Assembly (NCBI GenBank): GCA_014529385.2
Contig: CM043950.1
Coordinates: forward strand, 71,216,435-71,280,434
DNA length: 64,000 bases
Direction of reading: 5' to 3'
Source of the DNA: Adiantum capillus-veneris
Taxonomy: Eukaryota > Streptophyta > Polypodiopsida > Polypodiales > Pteridaceae
Position 1 is the stretch's first letter; every line of letters starts with the position of its first letter. The translations under genes were made by a program, and so were the position numbers. Below, piece after piece: positions 48,857 through 58,674 of the stretch. The notes under the pieces are model-generated. The model had not been told where the DNA came from. It did not search any database and worked only from the letters and a program-made list of their open reading frames with translations.

Positions 48857-51373
48857 TGCTCGGGCTGCTTTGAAGTGTATCGTTAATGATCAAGCAAACA
48901 TAAATATGTAAGAAAGAGAGAGAAGGGGGAAGGGGGTGCTTGTTGCACTAATGCCTTCTTACAAATCTGTCATGACCAATCAAAGTGAGATTAGTATTTG
49001 TTCAACATAGCCTGAGTACATTACACCACAACACATCACAAGAAAAAATCCACCCCAATCACTGTCTTAAGGCCAGGGGAGTCCTCTCCACCCTGTCGCC
49101 CTCTTACAGCATGTGGGATTTATGGCTAAATTGATAACAATACCCGGAGACAAGCTATCAAGAACTTAGATAAAACACCAAGACACTTACACATCATTAT
49201 TGTCCATGACTTCACGTTGGAAGGGAGACAAGGTATCCATGCTTAGTCCAAATTCACCCTCCTTGATTCAGCAAATGTTGGGCTTACACTAGTAGGAGAA
49301 ATGATAGATTTCCTACCCTCAATTTAATGATCCCTCTCTCTTACAATGGCATAGAGTTCCCTTGCTAATCACCCCTAATACAACACATACATATGCCTAA
49401 TGCCAATGAGATTCCACTCAAGAGCTCCTTCTCAAGAGGTTGAGCTTGGCTTCTCAAGCTATAGCATAGTGCTCTTTCTTCTCCCCCCTTTTTGTGCTAG
49501 CTACACCCTCCTTTTATAGCAATTTTGAAGGCTAGGGTTACTCCTCTAACCATGGTTGGGTTAGATTTTCAGCAATTTATCTAATTTCTTTTGCTTGGAA
49601 TTATCAAGAAGTTGGTGGGGAAAGAGAGAGGAGAGAAATGGAGGTGATAGGACTTTTCATAGTGGGTTAGTGTTAGTAGAGTTAGTATTTATTTACAAAT
49701 GGAATTGGATATTTACAATGGGAGTATCCATGTAGGATACAAATAAGGAAGAAAAACTCTTAAGAGGTAAGAAAAGGTGGATTTATTACAAGGTTGATGC
49801 TCCAAGTGTCTTGAGTAGGGCCAATTTTGACGCTTGTTGACGGTCCACTAGCTTTGACGGTACATTTTTTCTCCACTCTTGACCTTCCTTGAAAGACAAG
49901 GTAATTGAAGCTGAGTAATCAACCACCATGATGCTGTCTTTTAAGAGAAGAGGCTGAATTTTGTGGTTTTTTTGATAGATATGGGTAATTTGGAGGAGGA
50001 AAAATGAGACTAGGTGGTCAATTTTGGAATGGAATTGTGTGTGGGAGGTATGAGTTCACCATGGTTTCTCTTATTCTTCAAGGTTGAGAAGAAGGTGAGT
50101 AGAGTGCAGAGAGGAGTGGTAAGAGAGGTGGGGATGATGAGTGGAGAAGTGTGTGTGAAAGAGGAAAATGATAAAGTGGAAGAGAGAGTGTGGCTGCATA
50201 GCATGGGAAAACTGGGGTCCACTAATAAAATCATAGCTCACAGCTCGTACTCAAAAAAATATGAAAAAATTTGAGGCAAAAGTTCAGCCCACGATCTACA
50301 ACTTTTGTTTGTATCACCTTTTAGAATTCGGAGAGCAAGTGAACTTTAAAAATTCAGCAAAATCGACCGTTTTTTTCCACTGCACAAGGTCCTTGTGGGG
50401 TCCTTCTTTGGATGATTCTTTTGAATACCTCCAAGAGTGAGCCCTCCATAGTGCATGTATGCATGCCACCTACCATTGACCTTATTTGGTAGGTTTATAA
50501 TTGAAGATATTGTTGAGATCATGATATAAGTGAATAGTACAACTAAGAAAATCAAATATTGAGGGGTCTAAAAAATATGTACATGTCAAATATAACTAAT
50601 ATAAGTGGAAAAAATATAAAGGGGTCAAAAGAAATCTCTCTCATTATGAGGCTACCATAAAAAGATAAATATTTTTGGTGTTCTAATTTTTTAGAAAAAA
50701 AACAAAATAGATGTAGGAAGGGAAAAATCACAATAGTGAAAAAATATACACATAAATAAAACTAGTTTTTTTGGATTTTTGTTGGGGTGGAGTTACACCA
50801 AATATAAGAGAAGCTTACATGAAAATATTTCTATATGGAATAAAGAGTATGAAAAATGGTAAGAAAAATTATGGTAATGGTGAGGCAATGTACAGAGCAT
50901 AAATAACACACACCTAGGTAGAAATATTTAAATAAATACAAAATATAAGAGAAGCTTACATGAAAATATTTCTATATGGAATAAAGAGTATGAAAAATGG
51001 TAAGAAAAATTGTGGTAATGGTGAGGCAATGTACAGAGCATAAATAACACACACCTAGGTAGAAATATTTAAATAAATACCAAAATAATTATGAAAAAAT
51101 CTTTTATTTAGGCCCTATATACAAAGAAATATTTACATACGCATGGACCATAATATACTTATATTTTTTATATTTTTTATTTTTTTGGCTCAACTAGCCC
51201 AATGACTAGCTAATTGAGGGTTTTTTATTTCAGTAAGGAGATATGGGAAAAGTCCCATAACTCACACGCACCTATATACAGTGAAAGGGTGAGGGTAACC
51301 ACAGTGTTTGAGTGATTTGATAGGGGGGGATAACTCACTACTGCAATCACAGAGAGCCGAAAAACGGCTATCA
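48518..51373 (-). repeat. 3' LTR of the Tat-like element
   Basis: 2856 bp. It contains a (GA)n array (48780-48853) and, unlike its partner, two copies of a 141-bp segment starting at 50801 and 50942. Short open frames in it (for example 50234-50010 and 50555-50346) are duplicated in the other LTR but show no conserved domain. Confidence 0.93.
50801..51082. repeat. 141-bp tandem duplication inside the 3' LTR
   Basis: AATATAAGAGAAGC occurs at 50801 and 50942, but only once (near 60618) in the other LTR. Newly inserted LTRs are identical, so the duplication arose after insertion. Confidence 0.9.
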
Positions 51374-54300
51374 TTAGCCCTCCCCCAGGATGATGGTATA
51401 TTCATGTACCATCATAAAGAATCTTTTCAAAGAGAGTGCTTCAGAGTCCTTGACAAGATCTTCATTGTTTGGCCCCTTGGAATTTTGGTTTGTGTTACAC
51501 TCATGCTTCATGGAACAATACTTACTTGAGATAGTTGCCTTTTGCTCTGGTAGATCCTTTGGTAGAAGGCGACTCAAGTAAGGCTTCAAGCGATAGCCTC
51601 TTACCTTCCTGGAGTGCTCTTTCCCATTCAAGTCCATAAGTTGATAGTAACTTGAATTGAAAGCCTTCTTGACTATGTATGGCCCCTGCCATCTTGTTTC
51701 AAATTTGGCATCAAAACGATTATCGAGTCGATTGTCATACCTTAGCACAAGATCTCCTTCATTGATGCCTTTGTCCTTCAGTTTCTTGTCAATCTTCTCC
51801 TTTATCTGTGTGGCTTTCCTCTTATAGCACTCATATGCTGCTTCTCTTTTCCACTCAAGCTCAGCTAAGGTAAGAAGTTGATCCATCCATGCTTCTTGAT
51901 CATCTTGTGCTGATTTGCCATGAAGTCGCATTGTTGGAATGTTTAGCTCAATTGGCTGTAAAGCATCTTGACCATAGACCAAGTGAAATGGTGTGAACTC
52001 CGTGGCTTCCCTATATGTGGTTCGATACGCCCACAAGGCACCATCCAAGAAGTCATCCCACAACTTTGTCTTGTTTTTCACCATCTTTCTAATGATGCTT
52101 GCAATGACACCATTAGCTTTTTCTACCAAACCATTTGATTGGGGATAGTAGGGTGTACTGTGACGATGTAGAATGTGAAGTTCTTCACAGACTTCTGTGA
52201 GCAAGCCCTTCCTAAACCCTGGACCATTATCAGAAACAATATCCAAAGGTGTGCCAAATCTGTAACAAATGTGATTGTACACAAACTTGCTAACTGTCCT
52301 CTCATTCACTCTTGCCACACTTTGAGCTTCCACCCACCTAGTCATATAGTCTACAGCCACTAGAATGTAGAGTTTACCATTTTTTGTCCTAGGCAGAGGA
52401 CCCATAGCATCAATGCCCCACTTTTCAAAGGGTCCATTTGCAAGCACTATTTGCCTCGGGCCATGCACCAACCTTCTATTTCCATTTATCTGACAATTGT
52501 GACAGCTTTTACACCAATGTTGCACATCCACATGCAAGCTTAGCCAAACATACCCCGCAAGCAAAATCTTCTTCACAGTTGATTCTTGGGAAAAATGACC
52601 ACCACATGCCTCTTCATGCAAACCTTTTAGAATGGCTGGAATTTCCGCGGTAGTTGGTACTCTTCTGCACACTTTATCCTTCCCTCTTTGATAGAGGGAG
52701 CCTTCTAGGAAGAGATACATGCTTGACTTCTTCATGAGTCTCCTCTTCTGAGCTTTTGTGAAGTTTGGTGGAAACTCACCCTCCAAAATGTAGCCAATGA
52801 TGGGAGCCAATGACTCCAATCCCTGGTACCTCGGTTGCTTCACAGCAGCCGGCACCATGATGACCTGCACTTCTTTCTTTACACATGCAACGGCTTGTTG
52901 TGCAAGTAAATCAGCATCTTCATTTTGTTTCCTAGGAATATGATATAATTGCACCTCCTCAAATTGATTAAATAGCCTATCGATGGTATGAACTTTGGCC
53001 CTTAGTCTTTCATTTTTGCATGCCCAAATTCCTAAAATCTGCTTCACAATGAGAAGTGTATCCCCTTTTACCATGAGACGTTGTATACCATGGCCAATGC
53101 ATATTTTTAAACCATGAAGTAGTGTGTCATATTCTGCTTCATTGTTGCTAGCTGAACTTGGTAGATTGAACTTCTGTTTCATGACCACCTCTCCACTTGG
53201 GTTGAGCAACACTAGCCCTCCCCCTGCTTTTCCTGTGGCTCGACGAAAAGCTCCATCAAAGAACAAGGTAAAATCATTAGGAATACTTTTTGGTGGTGGC
53301 AATGGTAGGGTCTTTACTTCAGGCACCTTAATCTCCTTTTCATGCACCCTATAAGTGAGAATCCCTGCCAATTGTGCACGCACACTATCTTCTACCTTGA
53401 AAGAGTATTGAAACTCTTGCAACTCCATAATCCACTTTGAGATCCTAGTACTAAAATTCATTTGAGATGACACCCAAGGGAACAAATTCTCTGCGGTGAG
53501 GATTACAAAAGGTTTTGGGAGCAAGTAGGATCTAAACTTCCTTATCGCAAACATGAGAGAAAGCATCATGAGTTCTGCCTCCGTGTAGAGTCTCTCTAAA
53601 GCATTCATGACCCTACTAGCAAAGTAGATGGGTCGCATCCTTGTACTGTGGGGATCTTGTTGTAGCAACACAGCACCAATTGTTTCCCTTCCAACACTAG
53701 AGCTAGCAAAGAATGTGTACTCCCAACAAGGAGGCATGAGTGTTGGTAGCTCTGACAAAATGACTTTTATGTTACAAAAATACTCTTCAAGCTCATCAGA
53801 CCATGCAAATTCTACTTGTTGTGTCAACTTTTGCAAAGGATGAAGCAACTCCGAGGCTAAGTGAATGAAGCGTGACATATACTTCACCTTTTGAATGAAT
53901 GAGATGACCTCCTTAAGACTCTTGGGTGATGGTAGCTCAATAAGAGCCTTTGCCTTTGAAGGATCCACTTCAATGCCTTTGTAAGAAACTTTATGACCAA
54001 GCAAGATTACTTCATCCTCACCTATATGGCACTTGTCGAGGTTGAGTTGACCTCCCATGTCGTAGAGCTTCTTTAAACCTTCTTCTACCCTTTGTAGATG
54101 CAATGATTTTGAGCTATAAATACAGAAATCATCAATGAACACCCTAATTGACTTTCCAAAGAATGCTTGAAACACCATATTCATGAAACGTTGGAATGTT
54201 GCAGGAGCATTTGTCAGACCAAATGGCATGACTCTAAAAGCATAACAACCCCAAGGAGTGATAAAGGTTGTTTTCAATTGATCCTCGAATGCAATCCCTA

Positions 54301-56668
54301 TTTGAAAGTAACCTGAGTAACCATCGCACACAGTGTACTTCTCATGACCAGCTACCTCATTTAGTATCTCATCCTGGAATGGGAGGGGAAAGTGATCTCT
54401 TTTTGTTGCATCATTGAGGGGACGGTAATCCACACACACCCTCCACTTGCCATTTTTCTTAGGAGTGACAACAACAAGAGAGGCCCACTCTGAATTCTCC
54501 ACTGGATAAATGAAACCTGCTGCTAGAAGATTTCTTACCTCCTTGAGTAGAGCCTGCTCCTTTATAACTCCTAGCCTTCGTAGCTTCTGAGCTTTAGGTG
54601 TGGCCTCAGGCTTTAACTCAATCTTGTGTTGAACAACATCTACCCCACGCACGTCAGTGTAGTCTTTAGCAAAAAGCCTAGGAAACTTCCTTAGCACACA
54701 TTTGAACTCCTCTCTTTCATCCTTTGTAAGTGTTGTTGATAGCATACCTTCCAGCATCCCTTCATCTTGAACACCTTCGTTCTCTTGAGGACCTACCTCC
54801 TCCAAGCCTTGACAAGAGGTCTCTTGGTTGCTTGGTTTAAACCTTACCCACATGACTTCGATGGAAGACTCCTCTTCAGTAATGCTGCCGCTACTTTCTT
54901 CTTCTGAAGTGCTATCGGTCCAACCTTCTTCCGTCTCACTTTGAGATGATTCTTCATGGAGCTCCTCTTGGCGTTGCTCCTTCATGTCAAAGACAACCTT
55001 CTTATGATTTTCATTCCTGCAAATTAATTTCCCACTCTCCCAATCCTGCAAAGCTCGCATTTTCATTAGCCATGGTCTTCCTAGGATAAATGGATAACCA
55101 CTTCCCTTGGTCGACATAACATAAAAATCCACCGCTTTCTTAATGCCAAAGGCCTCTACAAAGACATTTTTACAAATGCCTACACACCTAGCCTTGCTAT
55201 TGTTTGCCATCTTGACTTTGATTTCAAGTGTCTCATGGATGTGCATGCCTAGTCTTTGCATGAGTCCCTCTGTCATGATGCAAATTTGTGCACCCCCATC
55301 CACTAGACCTTTCCTAACCAATCTTCCTTTGATGTAACAGTCTAGCACCGGTGTAATGTCCTCATTCATTTCAGCTTGTGCAATTTTTACAACAGGCACA
55401 CTCTCTTTTACCTTTCTCCTAGTGCTAACTGCCCTTGTTAAATCCCTCCTAACTTGTGGACATAATGCAAGAAATTGAGGCCACGAGATATCAGGATCCT
55501 TACCTCTCAGGTCTTCCAACAGGTTGTATGGAGCCATTCCATGTCCAAGAGAAAAGTCTTGGAGGTTGATACGACGTCTAGTCCTCTTAGCTTCCTTGGT
55601 CTCCTTTGCCTTCTTTTCTCGTCCATGGTCACTTTGTGATGTAACTCCTTCTTTCTCCTTACCTTTCCCTCGGCCACGCTTAATGCCATTTGCTTCCATG
55701 TCAACCTCTCTTGAATTTGTCACCTCTACCACATGCACGTTTGGGTCTGGCAAAGGTGGAACTCCTTCCACTCCTTGTGGAGGTGTTCTTGGTCCATTTG
55801 ACCTTTGTAGAAGCCTTGGTTGTTGAACAACTCCTTCTCCTGCATTCATCACTGGGTAATTCAAGTTAGGTCTCCCTGGCTCTCCACGGGGCCAAGGACA
55901 ATTATACATCCCATGTCCAGACTCTCCGCAACATTTCGAGACTCTCCTAGTTCGTGGCTCTCTCTCTTCTGACTTCTTTGCTTGTCCCTTTGGACCTACA
56001 GCTTGTGCAAGGTGAATTGACAGGCTGCTTAAAGATTCATTTAACTTCTCAATCACTTCAGTCGTTACCTCAGGAAGCTCCCTAGATGTTGATGCGTGTG
56101 ACTTACCTTTGGGTCTAAGACCTTCTATTGGAACCTCTCCCCTTAAGCACTTGAGTTTCCTATACTTCTTAGCAGCCCTAGTTTCAGTTGCATCAAAAGT
56201 AGCAGGTGCACCCGCCTCAACTTTTACCTTAAGGTGAGGAAAGGGTCCGGCTATGAACCTCTCCTTCTTTAAAAATTCTGCACCATCACTAGGGTTAGCA
56301 ACATTTCTCACCCATACAGCCCAAAGACGTAGAAACTCTTGCTTGTACAAGTAGTAGTCATCTAAGTCTTTTTGCTTATGAGAAACAATGTCTTGCCATA
56401 ATTTCTGAGTGTTTTGGGGATCAAAGAAGTATTTCTTGAAATGATTCAACACTTCCGTGTAATTCCCCTTAACTTCCTCAGGCAAAGAGTCAAACCAAGT
56501 ACTAGCATCTTTCCTAAGGACCACCTCAAACATTTCTACACGTTCTTGATTGGTTACTATCCTCTTGATACGGCAATACATCTTGAAATTTGCTAAAAAT
56601 AATTCTGCATCCTCTCCAGGCTCTCCAAAGAAAAGAGGATATCCAGACATTTGGCGTTGGCTCTCCAT
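51374..56668 (-). CDS. Tat-like gag-pol polyprotein, 1764 residues, intact frame
   Basis: Gag occupies about residues 1-240 (FLANFKMYCRIKR, WFDSLPEE). A zinc-knuckle variant lies near 247: KCCGESGHGMYNC, where the first Cys of CX2C is absent. Protease lies near 450 with LVDGGAQICIM, DGG in place of DSG. Reverse transcriptase spans 720-900 with VCVDYRPLND, VMPFGLTNAPATFQ and catalytic FIDDF near 843. A first RNase H lies near 980-1090 and has lost its first Asp (FFASSS). A second, archaeal-type RNase H starts near 1132 (FFDGAF). Integrase spans 1345-1640 with HHCC zinc, then WGIDAMG, VSDNGPG and LVEKANG, the D-D-35-E triad. The final codons read L-G-E-G-stop and overlap the purine tract. The start is the first ATG before the gag homology. 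Confidence 0.96.
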   Translation of the reverse strand: MESQRQMSGYPLFFGEPGEDAELFLANFKMYCRIKRIVTNQERVEMFEVVLRKDASTWFDSLPEEVKGNYTEVLNHFKKYFFDPQNTQKLWQDIVSHKQKDLDDYYLYKQEFLRLWAVWVRNVANPSDGAEFLKKERFIAGPFPHLKVKVEAGAPATFDATETRAAKKYRKLKCLRGEVPIEGLRPKGKSHASTSRELPEVTTEVIEKLNESLSSLSIHLAQAVGPKGQAKKSEEREPRTRRVSKCCGESGHGMYNCPWPRGEPGRPNLNYPVMNAGEGVVQQPRLLQRSNGPRTPPQGVEGVPPLPDPNVHVVEVTNSREVDMEANGIKRGRGKGKEKEGVTSQSDHGREKKAKETKEAKRTRRRINLQDFSLGHGMAPYNLLEDLRGKDPDISWPQFLALCPQVRRDLTRAVSTRRKVKESVPVVKIAQAEMNEDITPVLDCYIKGRLVRKGLVDGGAQICIMTEGLMQRLGMHIHETLEIKVKMANNSKARCVGICKNVFVEAFGIKKAVDFYVMSTKGSGYPFILGRPWLMKMRALQDWESGKLICRNENHKKVVFDMKEQRQEELHEESSQSETEEGWTDSTSEEESSGSITEEESSIEVMWVRFKPSNQETSCQGLEEVGPQENEGVQDEGMLEGMLSTTLTKDEREEFKCVLRKFPRLFAKDYTDVRGVDVVQHKIELKPEATPKAQKLRRLGVIKEQALLKEVRNLLAAGFIYPVENSEWASLVVVTPKKNGKWRVCVDYRPLNDATKRDHFPLPFQDEILNEVAGHEKYTVCDGYSGYFQIGIAFEDQLKTTFITPWGCYAFRVMPFGLTNAPATFQRFMNMVFQAFFGKSIRVFIDDFCIYSSKSLHLQRVEEGLKKLYDMGGQLNLDKCHIGEDEVILLGHKVSYKGIEVDPSKAKALIELPSPKSLKEVISFIQKVKYMSRFIHLASELLHPLQKLTQQVEFAWSDELEEYFCNIKVILSELPTLMPPCWEYTFFASSSVGRETIGAVLLQQDPHSTRMRPIYFASRVMNALERLYTEAELMMLSLMFAIRKFRSYLLPKPFVILTAENLFPWVSSQMNFSTRISKWIMELQEFQYSFKVEDSVRAQLAGILTYRVHEKEIKVPEVKTLPLPPPKSIPNDFTLFFDGAFRRATGKAGGGLVLLNPSGEVVMKQKFNLPSSASNNEAEYDTLLHGLKICIGHGIQRLMVKGDTLLIVKQILGIWACKNERLRAKVHTIDRLFNQFEEVQLYHIPRKQNEDADLLAQQAVACVKKEVQVIMVPAAVKQPRYQGLESLAPIIGYILEGEFPPNFTKAQKRRLMKKSSMYLFLEGSLYQRGKDKVCRRVPTTAEIPAILKGLHEEACGGHFSQESTVKKILLAGYVWLSLHVDVQHWCKSCHNCQINGNRRLVHGPRQIVLANGPFEKWGIDAMGPLPRTKNGKLYILVAVDYMTRWVEAQSVARVNERTVSKFVYNHICYRFGTPLDIVSDNGPGFRKGLLTEVCEELHILHRHSTPYYPQSNGLVEKANGVIASIIRKMVKNKTKLWDDFLDGALWAYRTTYREATEFTPFHLVYGQDALQPIELNIPTMRLHGKSAQDDQEAWMDQLLTLAELEWKREAAYECYKRKATQIKEKIDKKLKDKGINEGDLVLRYDNRLDNRFDAKFETRWQGPYIVKKAFNSSYYQLMDLNGKEHSRKVRGYRLKPYLSRLLPKDLPEQKATISSKYCSMKHECNTNQNSKGPNNEDLVKDSEALSLKRFFMMVHEYTIILGEG

Positions 56669-56717
56669 TATTATGAAAGATTACAACACGAGTTACAATA
56701 AGGGATACAATAGAGAT

Positions 56718-57176
56718 TTAGAACCACTCGCCTGCAAATGAAGAAGTAAGAAAATACCACTCTAGGTTTTCTTCTTCAGCTATCCAAACTTCAATGAGGT
56801 CTCGATTTGTTTGATCAAAACAAAAAGGTAGACTATTGATGAGCTCTAAGAAGGGTTGAAATTCTTCAAAGCTAAGGCGATAAACAGAAATCTCTAGAGC
56901 TTCATTTTCTGGATCCAAAAGAGCAACCACGTCCCAAGTGATAAATTGCACTTGCTCTACAATTCCCAACGCACAAGCTGTTTGTATAAAAACTAGATCT
57001 TCATGCTCGTCGAAGGCCGTGAGAAAGTAACAATTGACTAGGAGCTCCTTTCCTTCGAGTTCCACACAGTCGAAGTGAGGCAACCTTCTCACAATTTCAT
57101 AAAGAACATCCTCATCAAGTCCAATCAAGTTTGCAAGATTTAAAGACTCCACTTGTGCTACAAAATTCCTGGACAA
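56718..57176 (-). CDS. Pre-gag ORF d (152 residues), unknown function
   Basis: Located just upstream of gag on the same strand. Blocks are DEDVLYEIVRRLPHFDCVEL, FIQTACALGIV, ISVYRLSFEEFQPFLELINS and LPFCF. The neighbouring ORF at 57777-57223 has the same blocks in the same order (ELQEQVVRCLPHNKRVVKL, FIQLVCALRLV, MLHRLTFGEFFPHLRLINS, LPFAF), so the two are paralogues. The N-terminal L-xx-E-xx-RRLP pattern faintly resembles an F-box, but this is weak. Ogre elements have an ORF1 of unknown function in this position. Confidence 0.6.
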   Translation of the reverse strand: MSRNFVAQVESLNLANLIGLDEDVLYEIVRRLPHFDCVELEGKELLVNCYFLTAFDEHEDLVFIQTACALGIVEQVQFITWDVVALLDPENEALEISVYRLSFEEFQPFLELINSLPFCFDQTNRDLIEVWIAEEENLEWYFLTSSFAGEWF

Positions 57177-57222
57177 AAACTCCTTAGGATTATGGTTAAA
57201 TCATTAGAAAGCATAAAGAGAT

Positions 57223-57777
57223 TTACAATGTCTCTATGAACAAAGTGTCATAGAAAGTAGAGAAGGATGAGAATTTATACAAATTTGCAATCTTCTCTAT
57301 GCTCTCTTTATTAAGACAAGCTCTGAATAGCTCCCTATCTCCTTTGTTGAAAGCGAAAGGAAGACTATTAATAAGACGCAAATGAGGGAAAAATTCACCA
57401 AATGTGAGTCTATGAAGCATGAACTCTGGCCGCAAGTTTCCTAAAGAGTCTTCCTCAATGGTGAAATGCACTCGCCAAACGCCAAATTTCCCTCTATTTA
57501 CCAATCTTAGGGCACACACTAGTTGGATGAATGCGCGGTCTTCCTTAGTGCCCAACAACAAGAGGAAAATGGAATCCACGCGTAGGACCTTCCGTCTTAA
57601 CTTCACCACCCTCTTGTTATGAGGGAGACACCTTACTACTTGCTCCTGCAACTCAATTGGTAATAGAGATAGATCTCTAAGGATTGAACTTTCACTGCAC
57701 ACACATTCCCAGTTAGAACAAATGATCGTTTTTTTGTTTCTTGTAACAACTTGGACAAAGAAAAAACAAACATACAC
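57223..57777 (-). CDS. Pre-gag ORF c (184 residues), paralogue of ORF d
   Basis: About 150 residues align with ORF d (see that entry). The N-terminal 35 residues (MYVCFFFVQVVTRNKK) may be translated intron or leader, because homology begins near ILRDLSLLPIEL. Whether ORFs a to d are separate proteins or exons of one spliced ORF1 cannot be told from sequence alone. Confidence 0.55.
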   Translation of the reverse strand: MYVCFFFVQVVTRNKKTIICSNWECVCSESSILRDLSLLPIELQEQVVRCLPHNKRVVKLRRKVLRVDSIFLLLLGTKEDRAFIQLVCALRLVNRGKFGVWRVHFTIEEDSLGNLRPEFMLHRLTFGEFFPHLRLINSLPFAFNKGDRELFRACLNKESIEKIANLYKFSSFSTFYDTLFIETL

Positions 57778-57803
57778 ACTATTTTGCCGGGCTGCACTTC
57801 ATT

Positions 57804-58022
57804 TTAAAATAAAATGAACACATGTACATCAAAAGAAGTGTGGTAGTTGATGAGAGGTAGAATGACAGGGTTTGGTGATGCAAGAATTTCTCCTACTCTT
57901 TGGGCACCAAACATGAACACCATTCGTTGTTGAAAATGGATCTTTCTACTAATTGCAACGTTTATTCTAATGTGTGGAGTAAAATGAAAGGAAAAAACCT
58001 CTATTCTTGGACCATTATCCAT
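57804..58022 (-). CDS. Pre-gag ORF b (72 residues), small-ORF family
   Basis: Contains IRINVAISRKIHFQQR, VFMFGAQRVGEIL, NPVILPLINY and SFDVHVFILF, then a stop. It is paralogous to ORF a next to it and to the remnant at 16886 on the other side of the window. No known domain. Confidence 0.55.
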   Translation of the reverse strand: MDNGPRIEVFSFHFTPHIRINVAISRKIHFQQRMVFMFGAQRVGEILASPNPVILPLINYHTSFDVHVFILF

Positions 58023-58043
58023 GGCCTATGCATGTCCTAATGC

Positions 58044-58256
58044 TTAAAATAACACAAATATATAGACGTCTAAGCTAATATTGTACCTAATGAGAGGCAA
58101 AATAAAAGGATTTACCGAAGTGTTTATCTCGGCTAACCTAAGAGGACCTAAACTCCTACGAATTACCCGTTGAAATTGCAACTTAGTACTAACAATTATG
58201 TGTATCTTTTGCCTTGCAATGGGAATGAAAGGATCATACAAACTCTCATGATTCAT
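58044..58256 (-). CDS. Pre-gag ORF a (70 residues), small-ORF family
   Basis: First frame after the primer-binding region. It aligns without gaps to 17055-17267 (about 47 of 70 identical by eye) with the same stop position. Core blocks are IVSTKLQFQR, NPFILPLIRY and LDVYIFVLF. Function unknown. Confidence 0.6.
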   Translation of the reverse strand: MNHESLYDPFIPIARQKIHIIVSTKLQFQRVIRRSLGPLRLAEINTSVNPFILPLIRYNISLDVYIFVLF

Positions 58257-58309
58257 GCAAACTACTTGACTATGCTAAAAGTTGATCCTACACAAAAACA
58301 TACACGAGT

Positions 58310-58335
58310 TGTTTTCCTCCGTGGGGGCACCAATT
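58310..58335 (-). promoter_or_regulatory. Putative primer-binding site
   Basis: On minus the bases after the 5' LTR read AATTGGTGCCCCCACGG. TGGTGCCCCCACGG has the TGG start expected of a tRNA 3' end complement, but I could not match it to a specific tRNA. Confidence 0.45.
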
Positions 58336-58594
58336 TGGGGCTGTCCGGGGCGGGCAACAAGAAGAGCAACCTCTAGACACCCTTCAAGGCTCCCGTGCTG
58401 CTCAATGGGGCTGGGGTACAACACAACACAAACCAAAACAACAAACCCACAGCCAAATCCCAACTACACAAGGGGCACCACCTAGTTTAAGAGTGAACTA
58501 GGACGCAAAAGAGGAGAATCGTTAGAGCAACCCACAAACAAGCAAGGAATTTAAACTAACCCTAACACCAATGGAACACTCTCACACACTAAAA

Positions 58595-58674
<80 letters not shown>

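Noticed and set aside
50010-50555. Small ORFs inside both LTRs of the Tat-like element
   Set aside because: They are conserved only because the LTRs are near-identical copies; no domain or codon signal seen.
56718-57777. ORFs c and d as an envelope-like gene
   Set aside because: They lie upstream of gag rather than downstream of pol, and show no signal peptide or transmembrane segment.
56718-57777. ORFs c and d as true F-box proteins
   Set aside because: Only a short L-x-E-xx-RxLP resemblance; the rest lacks Kelch or LRR repeats. Too weak to name.
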